Source: Glaciihabitans arcticus (GTDB taxonomy: Bacteria > Actinomycetota > Actinomycetes > Actinomycetales > Microbacteriaceae). From it: a DNA stretch of 64,000 nt. Below the pieces are notes generated by a model. It saw nothing but the letters and a program-made list of their open reading frames with translations, ran no database searches and was not told where the DNA came from. Of the stretch, positions 1 to 8,308 are shown piece after piece. The position numbers and the translations under genes are program-made. Numbering within the stretch: position 1 is the first letter of the stretch; every line of letters starts with the position of its first letter. The stretch covers positions 1,426,001 through 1,490,000 of the forward strand of contig NZ_SISG01000001.1 in the NCBI RefSeq assembly GCF_004310685.1. Reading direction: 5' to 3'.

Positions 1-213
1 TCCGACCGAGTAGCCGGGGCTCAGACGGGCTTCACCGTTGCTCGGGGTGTCGAGGCCGGCCATGATCTTGAGGATCGTGGACTTTCCGGCACCGTTGGGT
101 CCGACGACGCCGATCTTGGCGCCCGGAAGGAAGGACATGGTGACGTCGTCGAGAATGAGCTTGTCGCCGACCGCTTTGCGGGCGCGCACCATCGAGTAAA
201 TGTATTCGGCCAT
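1..213 (-). CDS. ettA: Energy-dependent translational throttle protein EttA, N-terminal part (cut by window edge)
   Basis: Only the first 71 residues lie inside the window; the gene runs off the left edge. The protein begins MAEYIYSMVRARKAVGDK and has a Walker A motif (GPNGAGKS, about residues 39-46) followed by TILKIMAGLDTP. The MAEYIY start with an immediate ABC domain is characteristic of the ABC-F protein EttA, which binds the ribosomal E site and gates elongation according to ATP level. The start is the ATG at 211-213. The second ABC domain cannot be checked here. Confidence 0.9.
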   Translation of the reverse strand, partial: MAEYIYSMVRARKAVGDKLILDDVTMSFLPGAKIGVVGPNGAGKSTILKIMAGLDTPSNGEARLSPGYSVG

Positions 214-260
214 GCATCCATTCTAGAGAAGTGGATGCCCCACGCTCGCCGCCCCGATTG

Positions 261-746
261 CTACCAGTCGATGTCGCGGGTCTTTCCCACCATGCACTTG
301 CCCGAGGTGAGCACCGGCTGCACAACGCTCTGGTAGCCGACGTTGCCGTACTGTCCGACGAGGCAGGCGCCTCCGAGCAGAACCGAGAACTGGATGTTGT
401 CGGCCACGAGCTCGACCGCCGTGAGGTCTTCGGTGACCTGCATGTCGGCCTTCACGAATCCGGCCTTCACGAGGTTATCGATGAACTTCTTGCCGCCCGG
501 GGTCTTGTCGAGCGCGATGACGGCGCGGTTGACCGTGTCGAAGTACTGCTTGTTGTCTCGCGCGTCGCCCGCGGGGTTGTACCCGGGGTCGGCGGTACCC
601 TCTGCCGAGCTGGACGGCGATGGTGACGTTACCGGAGGCAGTGGCGCCGGCTCGGGCTCGGTCGTGCAGCCGGCGAGCACGGCAGAAAGCACAACGGCAG
701 CCAGCATCGCCGTCGCCATCATGCCGCGAGTCGAGATCCGCTTCAT
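261..746 (-). CDS. Secreted lipoprotein, DUF6993-like
   Basis: 161 residues. A signal sequence with lipobox (LSAVLAGC, Cys27) shows that it is a membrane-anchored lipoprotein. A Pro/Ser-rich linker follows (about 30-55), then a single globular domain with two Cys residues (ACLVGQY and GKCMVG) that could form a disulfide near the C-terminus. The domain resembles the actinobacterial DUF6993 family, for which no function is established; this name is from memory. I chose the ATG at 744-746 because it starts the signal peptide; the frame stays open upstream but that part looks non-coding. Confidence 0.75.
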   Translation of the reverse strand: MKRISTRGMMATAMLAAVVLSAVLAGCTTEPEPAPLPPVTSPSPSSSAEGTADPGYNPAGDARDNKQYFDTVNRAVIALDKTPGGKKFIDNLVKAGFVKADMQVTEDLTAVELVADNIQFSVLLGGACLVGQYGNVGYQSVVQPVLTSGKCMVGKTRDIDW

Positions 747-804
747 GCCGTGCCGCCCCCAGGTTTCCCGGAGCCCGTCGCGGCCCCGGTGAAAGTCTAG
801 GCGG

Positions 805-1299
805 CTAGAACGGCACGGCGCCCACCGGCTCGGCCGCGGGTGCGTCGGCGGCGGCGGGAGCGTCATCCTCTGCCGCACCTACCGGGAATTCATCGGACGC
901 CGGCGGCTCCGACGCCTGGTGCGCGCTCGTGACAGTCGCCATGGAGACGCTGCGCACGTAGGCGGCTGTGCCCCAGGTGAGGTCGTGACCGATCGCCTCC
1001 GCTTCGATATCGACGGTGGTGCCGGTGCGTTCGCCATTGGTCCATTCCTTGATGCGCAGGCGGCCCGTGACGATCACCCGCTCGCCCTTCTTGATGGACA
1101 GGGTGGCGTTGCTCGCGAGCTGGCGGAACGCGGTGATCGTGTACCAGTTGGTCTCGCCGTCGAGCCAGGTCTGCTTGGCGCGGTCGTACCGCCGCTGGGT
1201 CGATGCGAGGCGGAACGAGGCGATGGGCAGCCCCTCGCTCGTGGTCAGGTGGCGGGGCTCGGTGGCGACGAGGCCGGTGAGCGTGATGGTGTCGGTCAT
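805..1299 (-). CDS. ssb: Single-stranded DNA-binding protein, OB-fold paralogue
   Basis: 164 residues. The OB-fold spans about residues 1-110 (starts MTDTITLTGLVATEPRHL; KKGERVIVTGRLRIKEWTNGERTGT is split by typical SSB turns). The tail is Ala/Asp/Pro-rich and ends GAVPF; it keeps the terminal Pro-Phe of SSB tails but not the usual run of aspartates just before it. The gene stands alone rather than between rpsF and rpsR, so it is probably an accessory SSB rather than the essential copy. A strong ribosome site (AGGAGGAC complement at 1302-1309) precedes the ATG at 1297-1299. Confidence 0.88.
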   Translation of the reverse strand: MTDTITLTGLVATEPRHLTTSEGLPIASFRLASTQRRYDRAKQTWLDGETNWYTITAFRQLASNATLSIKKGERVIVTGRLRIKEWTNGERTGTTVDIEAEAIGHDLTWGTAAYVRSVSMATVTSAHQASEPPASDEFPVGAAEDDAPAAADAPAAEPVGAVPF

Positions 1300-1410
1300 G
1301 GGGTCCTCCTGTGGGTAGAAGTGCGGTGAGCGCAGGTCCCGCGAGAGCACTCGTGCCGGGAAAGCCGCCGCGGGACCTGCTGCGCAATATCCTGCGCCGC
1401 GGAGAAACGC

Positions 1411-1450
1411 GAAAACGCCGGCCGTCTCCATCTGTGGAGACGACCGGCGT
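1411..1450 (-). terminator. Rho-independent terminator downstream of the 70-residue gene
   Basis: The arms at 1415-1430 and 1435-1450 are 16 bases long, differ from perfect pairing at one position, and close a 4-base loop. Read on the minus strand, the stem is followed by GTTTTCGCG, so it should end transcripts of the gene at 1477-1689 before ssb. Confidence 0.75.
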
Positions 1451-1476
1451 TTGTGAGCCGTTGAAGGACAGGAGGG

Positions 1477-1689
1477 CTAGTGCTCCTTGAACTCCGGCCA
1501 GTCCGAGCCGGGAACCAGCCGCGCGTAGAACGCGCTCTTGGCCACCTCTAGGGAGGGGAACGGTGCGCTCCACTCCGAATCGGCCAGTAGTTTGACGGCG
1601 AAGCCCTCGCTCGTGCTGTGGATCGAACCGAGTGCTCCCGCCGGCCCGAAGGCCACCCAGGTGTGAAGTTCCAGTGTTGTGTCGCTCAT
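1477..1689 (-). CDS. Small conserved-type protein of unknown function (70 aa)
   Basis: 70 residues, starting MSDTTLELHTWVAFGPAG and ending WPEFKEH. There is no signal peptide or membrane segment. It is mixed polar/hydrophobic and probably a small soluble alpha/beta domain. AAGGAGCTCAAC precedes the ATG, a good ribosome site. A strong terminator lies directly downstream, so it is likely a single-gene transcript. I do not recognise a function. Confidence 0.65.
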   Translation of the reverse strand: MSDTTLELHTWVAFGPAGALGSIHSTSEGFAVKLLADSEWSAPFPSLEVAKSAFYARLVPGSDWPEFKEH

Positions 1690-2052
1690 CGTTGAGCTCC
1701 TTTCGCGTACTTTTCGACATTACGACCCCCGCCGCCCCGACGCCAGTAGCGCGGGGAATTCTCACTGGTAGACCGTTCTGTTCGCACAGCGAACATGGCA
1801 GGCTGCAACCGTTTGCGCGAGGCTGTCCCCTGCGACACACTGAATCCAGATACACCAGCGGCTGCAACTTCGGCGCTAGGGATACCCGGGGGTTAGGGAA
1901 TCTTCGAAGACAGTTCGCTTCACGGCCCCACCATTCCTATTCGGGTTAGGACTGGTGGGGCCGAATCTTTTTCCGGGTGGGCGCGTACGATTCGCAGCAC
2001 GGCGTGGATGACGCGAGCCGTGGTTGCCGCAGCGGAAGAGGGGTGTGACAGA
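1690..2052. other. Intergenic region with possible small RNA
   Basis: About 360 bases without a convincing gene. The only clear element is a plus-strand terminator at its right end (1923-1972), which has no plus-strand coding region before it in this window. A TANNNT-type hexamer (GATACA, near 1850) could serve as a -10 for a transcript of roughly 110 bases, but this is speculative. GGCTGCAAC occurs twice (near 1801 and 1860). Confidence 0.4.
1923..1972 (+). terminator. Strong rho-independent terminator without an upstream gene
   Basis: CGGCCCCACCA (1923-1933) pairs perfectly with TGGTGGGGCCG (1953-1963) over a 19-base loop, followed by AATCTTTTT. The T-run lies on the plus-strand side only, so it terminates rightward transcripts, yet every gene to its left is on the minus strand. 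The next plus-strand gene begins at 2053. Confidence 0.75.
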
Positions 2053-3447
2053 ATGCTCGATCTCCGTGATGCTCTCGGTGGCCGTTGGGCCTCGACCGCG
2101 TCCGGCTCGCTGGCGCTATTCCCCCCTGCATCACTTCTCGTCCTGCTGCAGGAGTCCACTCGTGGGGTGCCGACCCCGTCCCTGCTGATTGCATCGGCCG
2201 TCGCCCAGCATCTCTGCGCGGCACTCGTCGCACAGGCGATCGTCGCTACAGCGCGGCGGCGGTGGAGCGTCATCCCGATCGAACTGCTGGTTGGCATGTG
2301 GATCGCTGTGGGGATCGCCAGAGGCGTGGTCGGCGGTCTCGTCTGCATCGCCCTCGGCGACGGGGAGGGCGAGTTCCTGATTCGCATCACATTCTGGATC
2401 TCCATCTGCCTGGTCTGGATTCCGGTCTTCGGCTACACGGCAGCCCAGCTCGACTTCCGGCGTGGACTGCTCGTCGCCCATACCGCCGCCCGCGAGCTTC
2501 GGGATGACGCTCTCCGTCGCTCGCGCCAGTCCACCGGCGAGCTCAGCGCGCGCCTCGTCAGCGCGATCCGGGACGCCGTCGCGCCGGCCATCTCGGATAT
2601 CTCGCACTCGCTAGCCATGGCCGGCCCGCGACTGGAGCCGGCTATGTACCGAGCGATCGGTAACCGCATCGCCGCGATCTCCCGCGACGCGGACTCGATA
2701 ATCGCCGAGGGCTCCGCGGCTTCCCCCGGACCGTCAGCGCCCCCCGAAGAGACGACACTGTTGGGCGCTGCCGTGAGTTTTGAGCGTGAACGACCCGTAT
2801 TCTCCGGAGTCCTCACCGGTATTGCCCTGACCGCGGTGATCGTGCCGAACGCCCTCCTCGCGGAGGGGCTGCCGGACGTGGCAGAGGGCCTGCTCTGCGT
2901 GTTCTTCACGACGGTCGTGCTGATCAGCCTGATGGTGGTGCAGGAGCGGATCGCCCGCCGCAGCCAAGCCCACTCGGTGGCGTTCCTCGTTGCCGCAACC
3001 CTGCTCGCAGGCATAGCCGGGTCGCTTCTGCTCGTCTACATCAACTTCGGCCAGCTCGACACCTATGACTGGATACTCGCGGGAACCCTCCTTCCGGGCG
3101 TCACGGCGAGCGCGCTCGCCATCAGTACTGCGATGGGGCTCGCATCGGCGAACATCAATACCGAGAGGGAAACGGTGCGGCTCGTCGACGAGGCGAGACA
3201 ACTCGAGGAGTCCATGGCGAGTCGCGTCGATCGCGTTCGAGCCAGCCTCGCCGACGTGTTGCACGGTCCGCTGCAGGGTCGCCTGGCGGCTTGCGTGATG
3301 GCCCTGACCTTCCACGCCGAGGAGCGACCGGGACCGCAATCCGAGCGCTCGACCATCGTCTCGGAGTCGGTCATCGCGCATCTGGAATCCGTCTCTCGAG
3401 ACCTCGACGCGCTGGTCGCCAGTGGTGTCGTCGAACCGGCACCGTAG
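2053..3447 (+). CDS. Membrane protein with orphan histidine-phosphoacceptor-like helix, no kinase domain
   Basis: 464 residues. Hydrophobic N-terminal half with about four segments, a soluble linker (about 150-235), four more membrane segments (about 255-370), then a coiled helix around residues 385-455. That helix contains VLHGPLQGRL (His404), which resembles the phosphoacceptor helix of HisKA_3-type kinases, but the protein stops about 60 residues later with no ATP-binding domain. The ATG at 2053 is preferred over the upstream one at 2008 because GGAAGAGGGG lies about 9 bases before it. It is the first gene of a four-gene signalling cluster. A degenerate sensor is plausible, function unproven. 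Confidence 0.7.
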   Translation: MLDLRDALGGRWASTASGSLALFPPASLLVLLQESTRGVPTPSLLIASAVAQHLCAALVAQAIVATARRRWSVIPIELLVGMWIAVGIARGVVGGLVCIALGDGEGEFLIRITFWISICLVWIPVFGYTAAQLDFRRGLLVAHTAARELRDDALRRSRQSTGELSARLVSAIRDAVAPAISDISHSLAMAGPRLEPAMYRAIGNRIAAISRDADSIIAEGSAASPGPSAPPEETTLLGAAVSFERERPVFSGVLTGIALTAVIVPNALLAEGLPDVAEGLLCVFFTTVVLISLMVVQERIARRSQAHSVAFLVAATLLAGIAGSLLLVYINFGQLDTYDWILAGTLLPGVTASALAISTAMGLASANINTERETVRLVDEARQLEESMASRVDRVRASLADVLHGPLQGRLAACVMALTFHAEERPGPQSERSTIVSESVIAHLESVSRDLDALVASGVVEPAP

Positions 3448-3458
3448 ACTCACCCGTG

Positions 3459-3830
3459 ATGACACACAGCACAGCTGGGGTGACAGTGATAGTCGCCGAT
3501 GATGACGCGCTCATCCGCATGGTCATGCGGAGGGCCCTTTCACAGAGGGGAATCCAGGTCGTCGAGGCCGTCGACGGCACGACTGCGGTGGATGCATCGG
3601 CTCGCCATCAAGCGGACCTGCTCATCACCGACGCGCACATGCCGGGCCTGTCTCTGCTTGACACTCTCGCGGCGATCGACGAACTGGACGACTCCCCCGA
3701 GGTGCTCGTGATCAGCGGGGACTCGCGCTCGCCGCTGGCGCCCGGAATAACCTTTCTGGCCAAGCCGATCGAGCTCGAGCTGTTCCTTGATGCCGTCGAT
3801 TCGCTCCTCAGCCGTCGGGCGAGCAGATGA
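3459..3830 (+). CDS. Stand-alone response-regulator receiver domain (CheY-like)
   Basis: 123 residues and a single REC domain. Acidic triad D14-D16, phosphoacceptor D58 (LLITDAHMPG), conserved Ser (VISGDS) and Lys102 (FLAKPIE) are all present, so it should be phosphorylated. There is no output domain. It starts at the ATG at 3459, 11 bases after the membrane protein, and overlaps the following hybrid kinase by 4 bases (ATGA), so the two are translationally coupled. It probably relays phosphate to or from the kinase encoded next to it. Confidence 0.9.
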   Translation: MTHSTAGVTVIVADDDALIRMVMRRALSQRGIQVVEAVDGTTAVDASARHQADLLITDAHMPGLSLLDTLAAIDELDDSPEVLVISGDSRSPLAPGITFLAKPIELELFLDAVDSLLSRRASR

Positions 3831-6076
3831 CGACGTCCGAGTCCTTGATGTCCATCGTGCGCGCCGCCGGATTCGAGGCTCTCGTCGAAAGCAGCCCCGA
3901 CCCGATCTTCGTGCTCGACACCGACGGCACCTTCGTCTTTGCGAATGACGCCCTGCTCAAGCGCCTGGGCTGTTCGTGGGACGAGCTTCGGGGCACCGAC
4001 TTCCGTCCGACGGTCGCGGAACCTGATGACACACGCGTCGCAGACGAGTTCGATCGTGCGTGCGGCGGACAGCTCACTCACTTCCGCGCCGCGGGTGTAC
4101 GCCGGGACGGATCGACATTCCACGCCGACGTGACCAACTACCCGATCCGGCACGAGGGCGCGGTGGTCGCAGTGATCGGCATGGCTCGCGACGTCGACGA
4201 GCTGGAGCGCCTCGAGCGTTCAGGCCGGATGCTCGAGAAACGGCTCAGCACAGCGCTGAATGGCATCACGGACGGCGTCTACTTCTTTGATCACGACTGG
4301 AACTTCACATGGGTGAACCCGCCCGGTGAACGCATCGCCCAGCTCTCCGAGAAGGAGTTGCTCGGCAACTCCGTCTGGGACCTGTTCCCCGAGATGAATG
4401 GATCGGAGTTCGGCATCGCCTACCGCAAAGCCGTTGCGGAGCGGGTCACCGTCACGGTGCGGGACAGGTTCGTGTCGCTGGACGCATGGCTCGAGGCCAC
4501 GGTCTACCCGGTCGATGACGGGCTCGCGGTCTATGTGCGAGACGTCACCGACGAGGAGATCACGCGCCGTCACATCCTCGAATCGGAGAAGCGACTCGTT
4601 TCGCAAGCCGCACTTCTCGACGTCGCCCGCGACGCGATCCTGGTGCGTGGCATGGACCACTCGGTGCAGTACTGGAACCGCGCTGCCGAGGAGATCTATG
4701 GCTGGACAGCGGCTGAGGTGCTGGGCAAGTCGATTCGCGGCGTCCTCTACACCGACACTGCCGCCTTCGACGCGGCAACGGCGCACACCATCGAGCACGG
4801 TCACTGGTCGGGCGAACTCGAGCAGATCCGCCGCTCGGGCGCCACGCTTGTCGCCGACTGCCGCTGGTCCCTCGTGCGCGACGCCTCCGGCGCGCCGGAG
4901 AGCATCTTCGCGGTCAACTCGGACATCACCGAGCGAAAGCGGGATGACGCCATCCGCCAGCGCGACCAGCGTATGGAGAGTCTGGGAACCCTCTCCGGCG
5001 GAATCGCGCACGACCTCAACAACATCCTCGCGCCGATGCTCATGTCGGTGCAGATGCTCGCGCGAGAGGAGACCGACCCGGACCGCACGGCTATCCTCGG
5101 CATCATCGAGGCGAGCGTGAAACGAGGAGCGGCGATGATCCGACAGGTACTCTCCTTCGCCCGCGGCGTCGAGGGGCAGAAGGTGAGCATCGATGTTCTG
5201 CGGATCGTCGACGACGTGGGCTCCTTCGCGAGAGAAGTGATGCCGCGCAACATCACCGTCGTCACGGAGACGCCGCCCGAACTCGACGCGGTCACCGGCG
5301 ACCCGACCCAGCTTCTGCAGGTGCTGGTCAACCTCGCCACCAACGCACGGGATGCCATGCTCCGCGGTGGGATCCTGACGATCGCCGCTCAGAACGCCGT
5401 GGACCCCGATACCGCTGCGGCCCACGTGGTGATTACGGTGCAGGACTCCGGCACAGGCATTGACCCGGACACCCTCGCTCGCATCTTCGAGCCGTTCTTC
5501 ACCACGAAGGCCGTCGGCGATGGGACCGGCCTTGGACTCGCTACATCAGCGGCCATCGTTGAGAGCCACGGTGGTCGCCTCGAGGTGGAGAGCGTTCCGG
5601 GCGAAGGATCCGTCTTCCGCATCTCGTTGCCGAGTGCCGGGTCCGCTGCGTCGGAAGGCGTTGCCGGCGACAGCCGCGCCGAGCCCGTCGAGCTCAAGCG
5701 CGGAGCCGGGCAACTGGTGCTCGTCGTAGACGACGAGGCGGCAATCCGGCACCTCACGCGCCAGACGCTCGAGGAGTTCGGCTACACGAGCGCCGTGGCA
5801 AGTTCCGGCGAACAGGCACTCGACTTCATCCGCTCACGCGGCGGCGCCGTGGCGCTGGTGCTGACTGACGTCACCATGCCGGTGATGGACGGCCCGGCTC
5901 TTGTCGAGCGTCTTGGCGAGGAATTCCCTCGCATCCCCGTTGTCATGTCGTCGGGGAACGCCGGCATCGACATCACAGGCAGCATTCCTCTGGGCGCCTT
6001 TCTCTCCAAACCGTTCACTACCGTGCAGCTGCTCACGGCGCTCGCGACGGCGCTCGAAGGGAACACGGATGTCTGA
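3827..6076 (+). CDS. PAS-domain hybrid sensor histidine kinase with C-terminal receiver
   Basis: 749 residues, no membrane segment, so a cytoplasmic sensor. Three PAS domains occupy about residues 10-125, 135-245 and 260-375. The HisKA phosphoacceptor is His395 (GGIAHDLNNILAPM). The HATPase_c domain follows with N box NLATNARDAM, G1 DSGTGID and G2 GTGLGL. A linker leads to a REC domain (LVVDDEAAIRH, LVLTDVTMPVMDGP with the acceptor Asp near residue 680, FLSKPF). The H-box form resembles NtrB-like kinases. It overlaps the genes on both sides (4 and 8 bases), forming a tight operon with two more REC proteins. Confidence 0.92.
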   Translation: MTTSESLMSIVRAAGFEALVESSPDPIFVLDTDGTFVFANDALLKRLGCSWDELRGTDFRPTVAEPDDTRVADEFDRACGGQLTHFRAAGVRRDGSTFHADVTNYPIRHEGAVVAVIGMARDVDELERLERSGRMLEKRLSTALNGITDGVYFFDHDWNFTWVNPPGERIAQLSEKELLGNSVWDLFPEMNGSEFGIAYRKAVAERVTVTVRDRFVSLDAWLEATVYPVDDGLAVYVRDVTDEEITRRHILESEKRLVSQAALLDVARDAILVRGMDHSVQYWNRAAEEIYGWTAAEVLGKSIRGVLYTDTAAFDAATAHTIEHGHWSGELEQIRRSGATLVADCRWSLVRDASGAPESIFAVNSDITERKRDDAIRQRDQRMESLGTLSGGIAHDLNNILAPMLMSVQMLAREETDPDRTAILGIIEASVKRGAAMIRQVLSFARGVEGQKVSIDVLRIVDDVGSFAREVMPRNITVVTETPPELDAVTGDPTQLLQVLVNLATNARDAMLRGGILTIAAQNAVDPDTAAAHVVITVQDSGTGIDPDTLARIFEPFFTTKAVGDGTGLGLATSAAIVESHGGRLEVESVPGEGSVFRISLPSAGSAASEGVAGDSRAEPVELKRGAGQLVLVVDDEAAIRHLTRQTLEEFGYTSAVASSGEQALDFIRSRGGAVALVLTDVTMPVMDGPALVERLGEEFPRIPVVMSSGNAGIDITGSIPLGAFLSKPFTTVQLLTALATALEGNTDV

Positions 6077-6722
6077 GCAGGCGGGGCGCCAGCTACGCGT
6101 CGTCGTCGCCGACGACGACGCCTTCACCATCTCCCTCGTCGCCGGCGGGCTCAGCGCGAAGGGCTTCGGGGTGGCAACGGCTACCACGACCGAGGGGGCG
6201 TGGCAGCTCGTCGATTCCACAGAACCGCACGCACTCGTCAGCGACCTCAACTTCGGCCCGGGCGAATCGGGCGTTGCGCTTCTCAGGCGGGTGCGCGCCG
6301 AATACCCCTGGATCGGAATCGTGGTCCTCACCTCCCACGCCTCCCCCGAACTCGCCGTCGACGACGCCGCCGACCTGCCCACGGGCGTGGTCTACTTGGT
6401 GAAGTCCAAGCTGGCAGGCATCGACGACCTCGCCTCGGCCGTGATGCTCTCCATCTCGGGCGACGATGACGGCGCCTCTCCACGGGGCATGACCACCGGT
6501 GGAACCATTCTCGTCACGGCCGCCCAGGCAGACGTGCTTCGGCTTCTCGCCCACGGAGCCTCGACCCGGGCTGTGGCCGAACACCGCGGCACCACCACGC
6601 GCGCCGCAGAGACGATGCTTGCCCGGCTGTACACATCCCTCGGAGTCGCCGACGACGAGAGGTCGAATCCACGGGTCGCCGCAGTCCAGTTGTGGCAGCA
6701 GGGCCGGGTCTCCGTCAAGTAG
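6069..6722 (+). CDS. Response regulator with LuxR-like HTH output
   Basis: 217 residues. REC domain with D15-D17, acceptor D59 (LVSDLNFGPGESG), Thr in VVLTSHAS and Lys in YLVKSK. The C-terminal part (about 150-210) reads as a GerE/LuxR-type helix-turn-helix variant (QADVLRLLAHGASTRAVAEH, then TMLARLYTSLGV). It is probably the DNA-binding output of the PAS hybrid kinase, whose gene it overlaps by 8 bases. It ends base-to-base with the convergent msrA, so there is no room for a terminator between them. Confidence 0.85.
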   Translation: MSEQAGRQLRVVVADDDAFTISLVAGGLSAKGFGVATATTTEGAWQLVDSTEPHALVSDLNFGPGESGVALLRRVRAEYPWIGIVVLTSHASPELAVDDAADLPTGVVYLVKSKLAGIDDLASAVMLSISGDDDGASPRGMTTGGTILVTAAQADVLRLLAHGASTRAVAEHRGTTTRAAETMLARLYTSLGVADDERSNPRVAAVQLWQQGRVSVK

Positions 6723-7250
6723 TCAGCTCGACAGCACGTACTCCGCATAGGACTTGCGGATCTTCACGACCTTCGGCAGCGCCACGGCCATACAGTAGCC
6801 CTGACCCGGGTTCTTGGCGAAGAAGTCCTGGTGGTAGCCCTCGGCCTCGTACCAGCGCGGAAGGGTCTCAATGGTCGTGACCACGCCACCGTCCCACGCA
6901 TCAGACGCCCGGTTCCGAGCGGCCTCGAACAGGAGCCGCTGGGCGTCATCCGAATAGAACATCGCAGAGCGATATTGGGTACCGCGGTCGTTGCCCTGGC
7001 GGTTGAGTTGCCGCGGGTCGTGCAGGCTGAAGAAGACATCGAGGATGACGTCCTCCGGAATGACCGTGGGGTCGAACGTGACGGCAACGGCTTCGGCGTG
7101 ACCCGTCATCCCGGTGCACACCGACTCGTAATCGGGAAAGGCCGTGAGCCCGCCGGTGTAGCCGGAAACAACGGCCGAGACGCCGCGCAACGTGCGATAG
7201 ACGGCATCGAGGCACCAGAAGCAACCGCCCGCGAGAACAAAAGTGGTCAT
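6723..7250 (-). CDS. msrA: Peptide methionine sulfoxide reductase MsrA
   Basis: 175 residues. Reduces methionine-S-sulfoxide in proteins and free methionine. The GCFWC active-site motif is at residues 9-13 (catalytic Cys10), and a resolving Cys lies in GQGYCMAV (Cys153). The length is normal for the family. The ATG at 7248-7250 begins MTTFVLAGG. It is transcribed divergently from the aldo/keto reductase gene 50 bases away, and both serve redox or carbonyl stress, so a shared control region is possible. Confidence 0.96.
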   Translation of the reverse strand: MTTFVLAGGCFWCLDAVYRTLRGVSAVVSGYTGGLTAFPDYESVCTGMTGHAEAVAVTFDPTVIPEDVILDVFFSLHDPRQLNRQGNDRGTQYRSAMFYSDDAQRLLFEAARNRASDAWDGGVVTTIETLPRWYEAEGYHQDFFAKNPGQGYCMAVALPKVVKIRKSYAEYVLSS

Positions 7251-7300
7251 TGCAGAAGCTTAGTTTCAGGGGCACCGCTGGCGCCCCATAGGCTGTGCTT

Positions 7301-8308
7301 ATGAGCTATGTCGCAGCAGCCGATCGTTACGCCACCATCGAATACCAGAGGGTCGGCCGCAGCGGCCTGAAGATCCCCGCCGTCTCGCTCGGCCTCTGGA
7401 ACAACTTCGGCCACGACAAGCCCCTCGACAACCAGAGGGCCATCCTGCGCCGTGCCTTTGACCTCGGGATTACGCACTTCGACCTCGCGAACAACTACGG
7501 TCCGCCCGACGGATCCGCTGAGACCAACTTCGGCCGCATCTTCGCCGAAGATTTCCGTGCCCACCGCGATGAGATGATCATCTCCTCGAAGGCCGGCTAC
7601 TACATGTGGGAAGGACCCTACGGCGAGTGGGGCTCGCGCAAGAACCTGCTCTCCAGCCTCGACCAGTCGCTCGGCCGCCTCGGCGTCGACTACGTCGACA
7701 TCTTCTACTCCCACCGCCCCGACCCGGAGACTCCCATCGAGGAGACCATGGGCGCGCTCGCGACCGCCGTAACGAGCGGCAAGGCGCTCTACGTGGGTGT
7801 CTCGAACTACAGCCCGGAGCAGACTCTTGCCGCACAGAAGGCGCTCGCGGTGCACAACATTCCGCTGACCATTCACCAGCCGCGCTACAACATGTTCGAC
7901 CGTCATATCGAGAACGGGCTCTTCCCGGTGCTCGATGAGATCGGTGCCGGCAGCATCGTGTTCTCGCCGCTCGCGCAGGGCCTGCTCACCAATCGCTACA
8001 TCCAGGGCACCGTGCCCGAGGGATCGCGCGCGTCCGAGGGACGCTGGCTCCAGCCCGGCGCCATCGGAGACGTCTACCTCGAGCGGGTTCGCGGGCTGAC
8101 CGCGATCGCTGAAGAGCGCGGACAGAGCCTCGCCCAGCTCGCACTCACCTGGGTTCTGCGCCACCCGCAGGTCACCTCGGCCCTCATCGGCGCCTCCAGC
8201 GTCGCCCAGCTCGACGACAACTTCGGTGCACTGAAGGCCGCGCCGCTCACCGCCGAGGAGATCGCCGCCATCGAGCGATTCGCCGTCGACGGCACCCAGC
8301 TGCGCTAG
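7301..8308 (+). CDS. Aldo/keto reductase, L-glyceraldehyde 3-phosphate reductase type
   Basis: 335 residues. TIM-barrel NADPH-dependent aldo/keto reductase of the YghZ/GpR group. Visible family features are YQRVGRSGLKIPAVSLGLW, the Asp-Tyr catalytic region (DLGITHFDLANNYGP), ISSKAGYYMWEGPYG and C-terminal nucleotide-binding LIGASSVAQL. The GPYGEWGSRKNL insert is typical of YghZ, which reduces L-glyceraldehyde 3-phosphate and methylglyoxal. I chose the ATG at 7301; an in-frame GTG two codons earlier is possible. The stop is followed at once by the GTG of the EamA gene. Confidence 0.9.
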   Translation: MSYVAAADRYATIEYQRVGRSGLKIPAVSLGLWNNFGHDKPLDNQRAILRRAFDLGITHFDLANNYGPPDGSAETNFGRIFAEDFRAHRDEMIISSKAGYYMWEGPYGEWGSRKNLLSSLDQSLGRLGVDYVDIFYSHRPDPETPIEETMGALATAVTSGKALYVGVSNYSPEQTLAAQKALAVHNIPLTIHQPRYNMFDRHIENGLFPVLDEIGAGSIVFSPLAQGLLTNRYIQGTVPEGSRASEGRWLQPGAIGDVYLERVRGLTAIAEERGQSLAQLALTWVLRHPQVTSALIGASSVAQLDDNFGALKAAPLTAEEIAAIERFAVDGTQLR

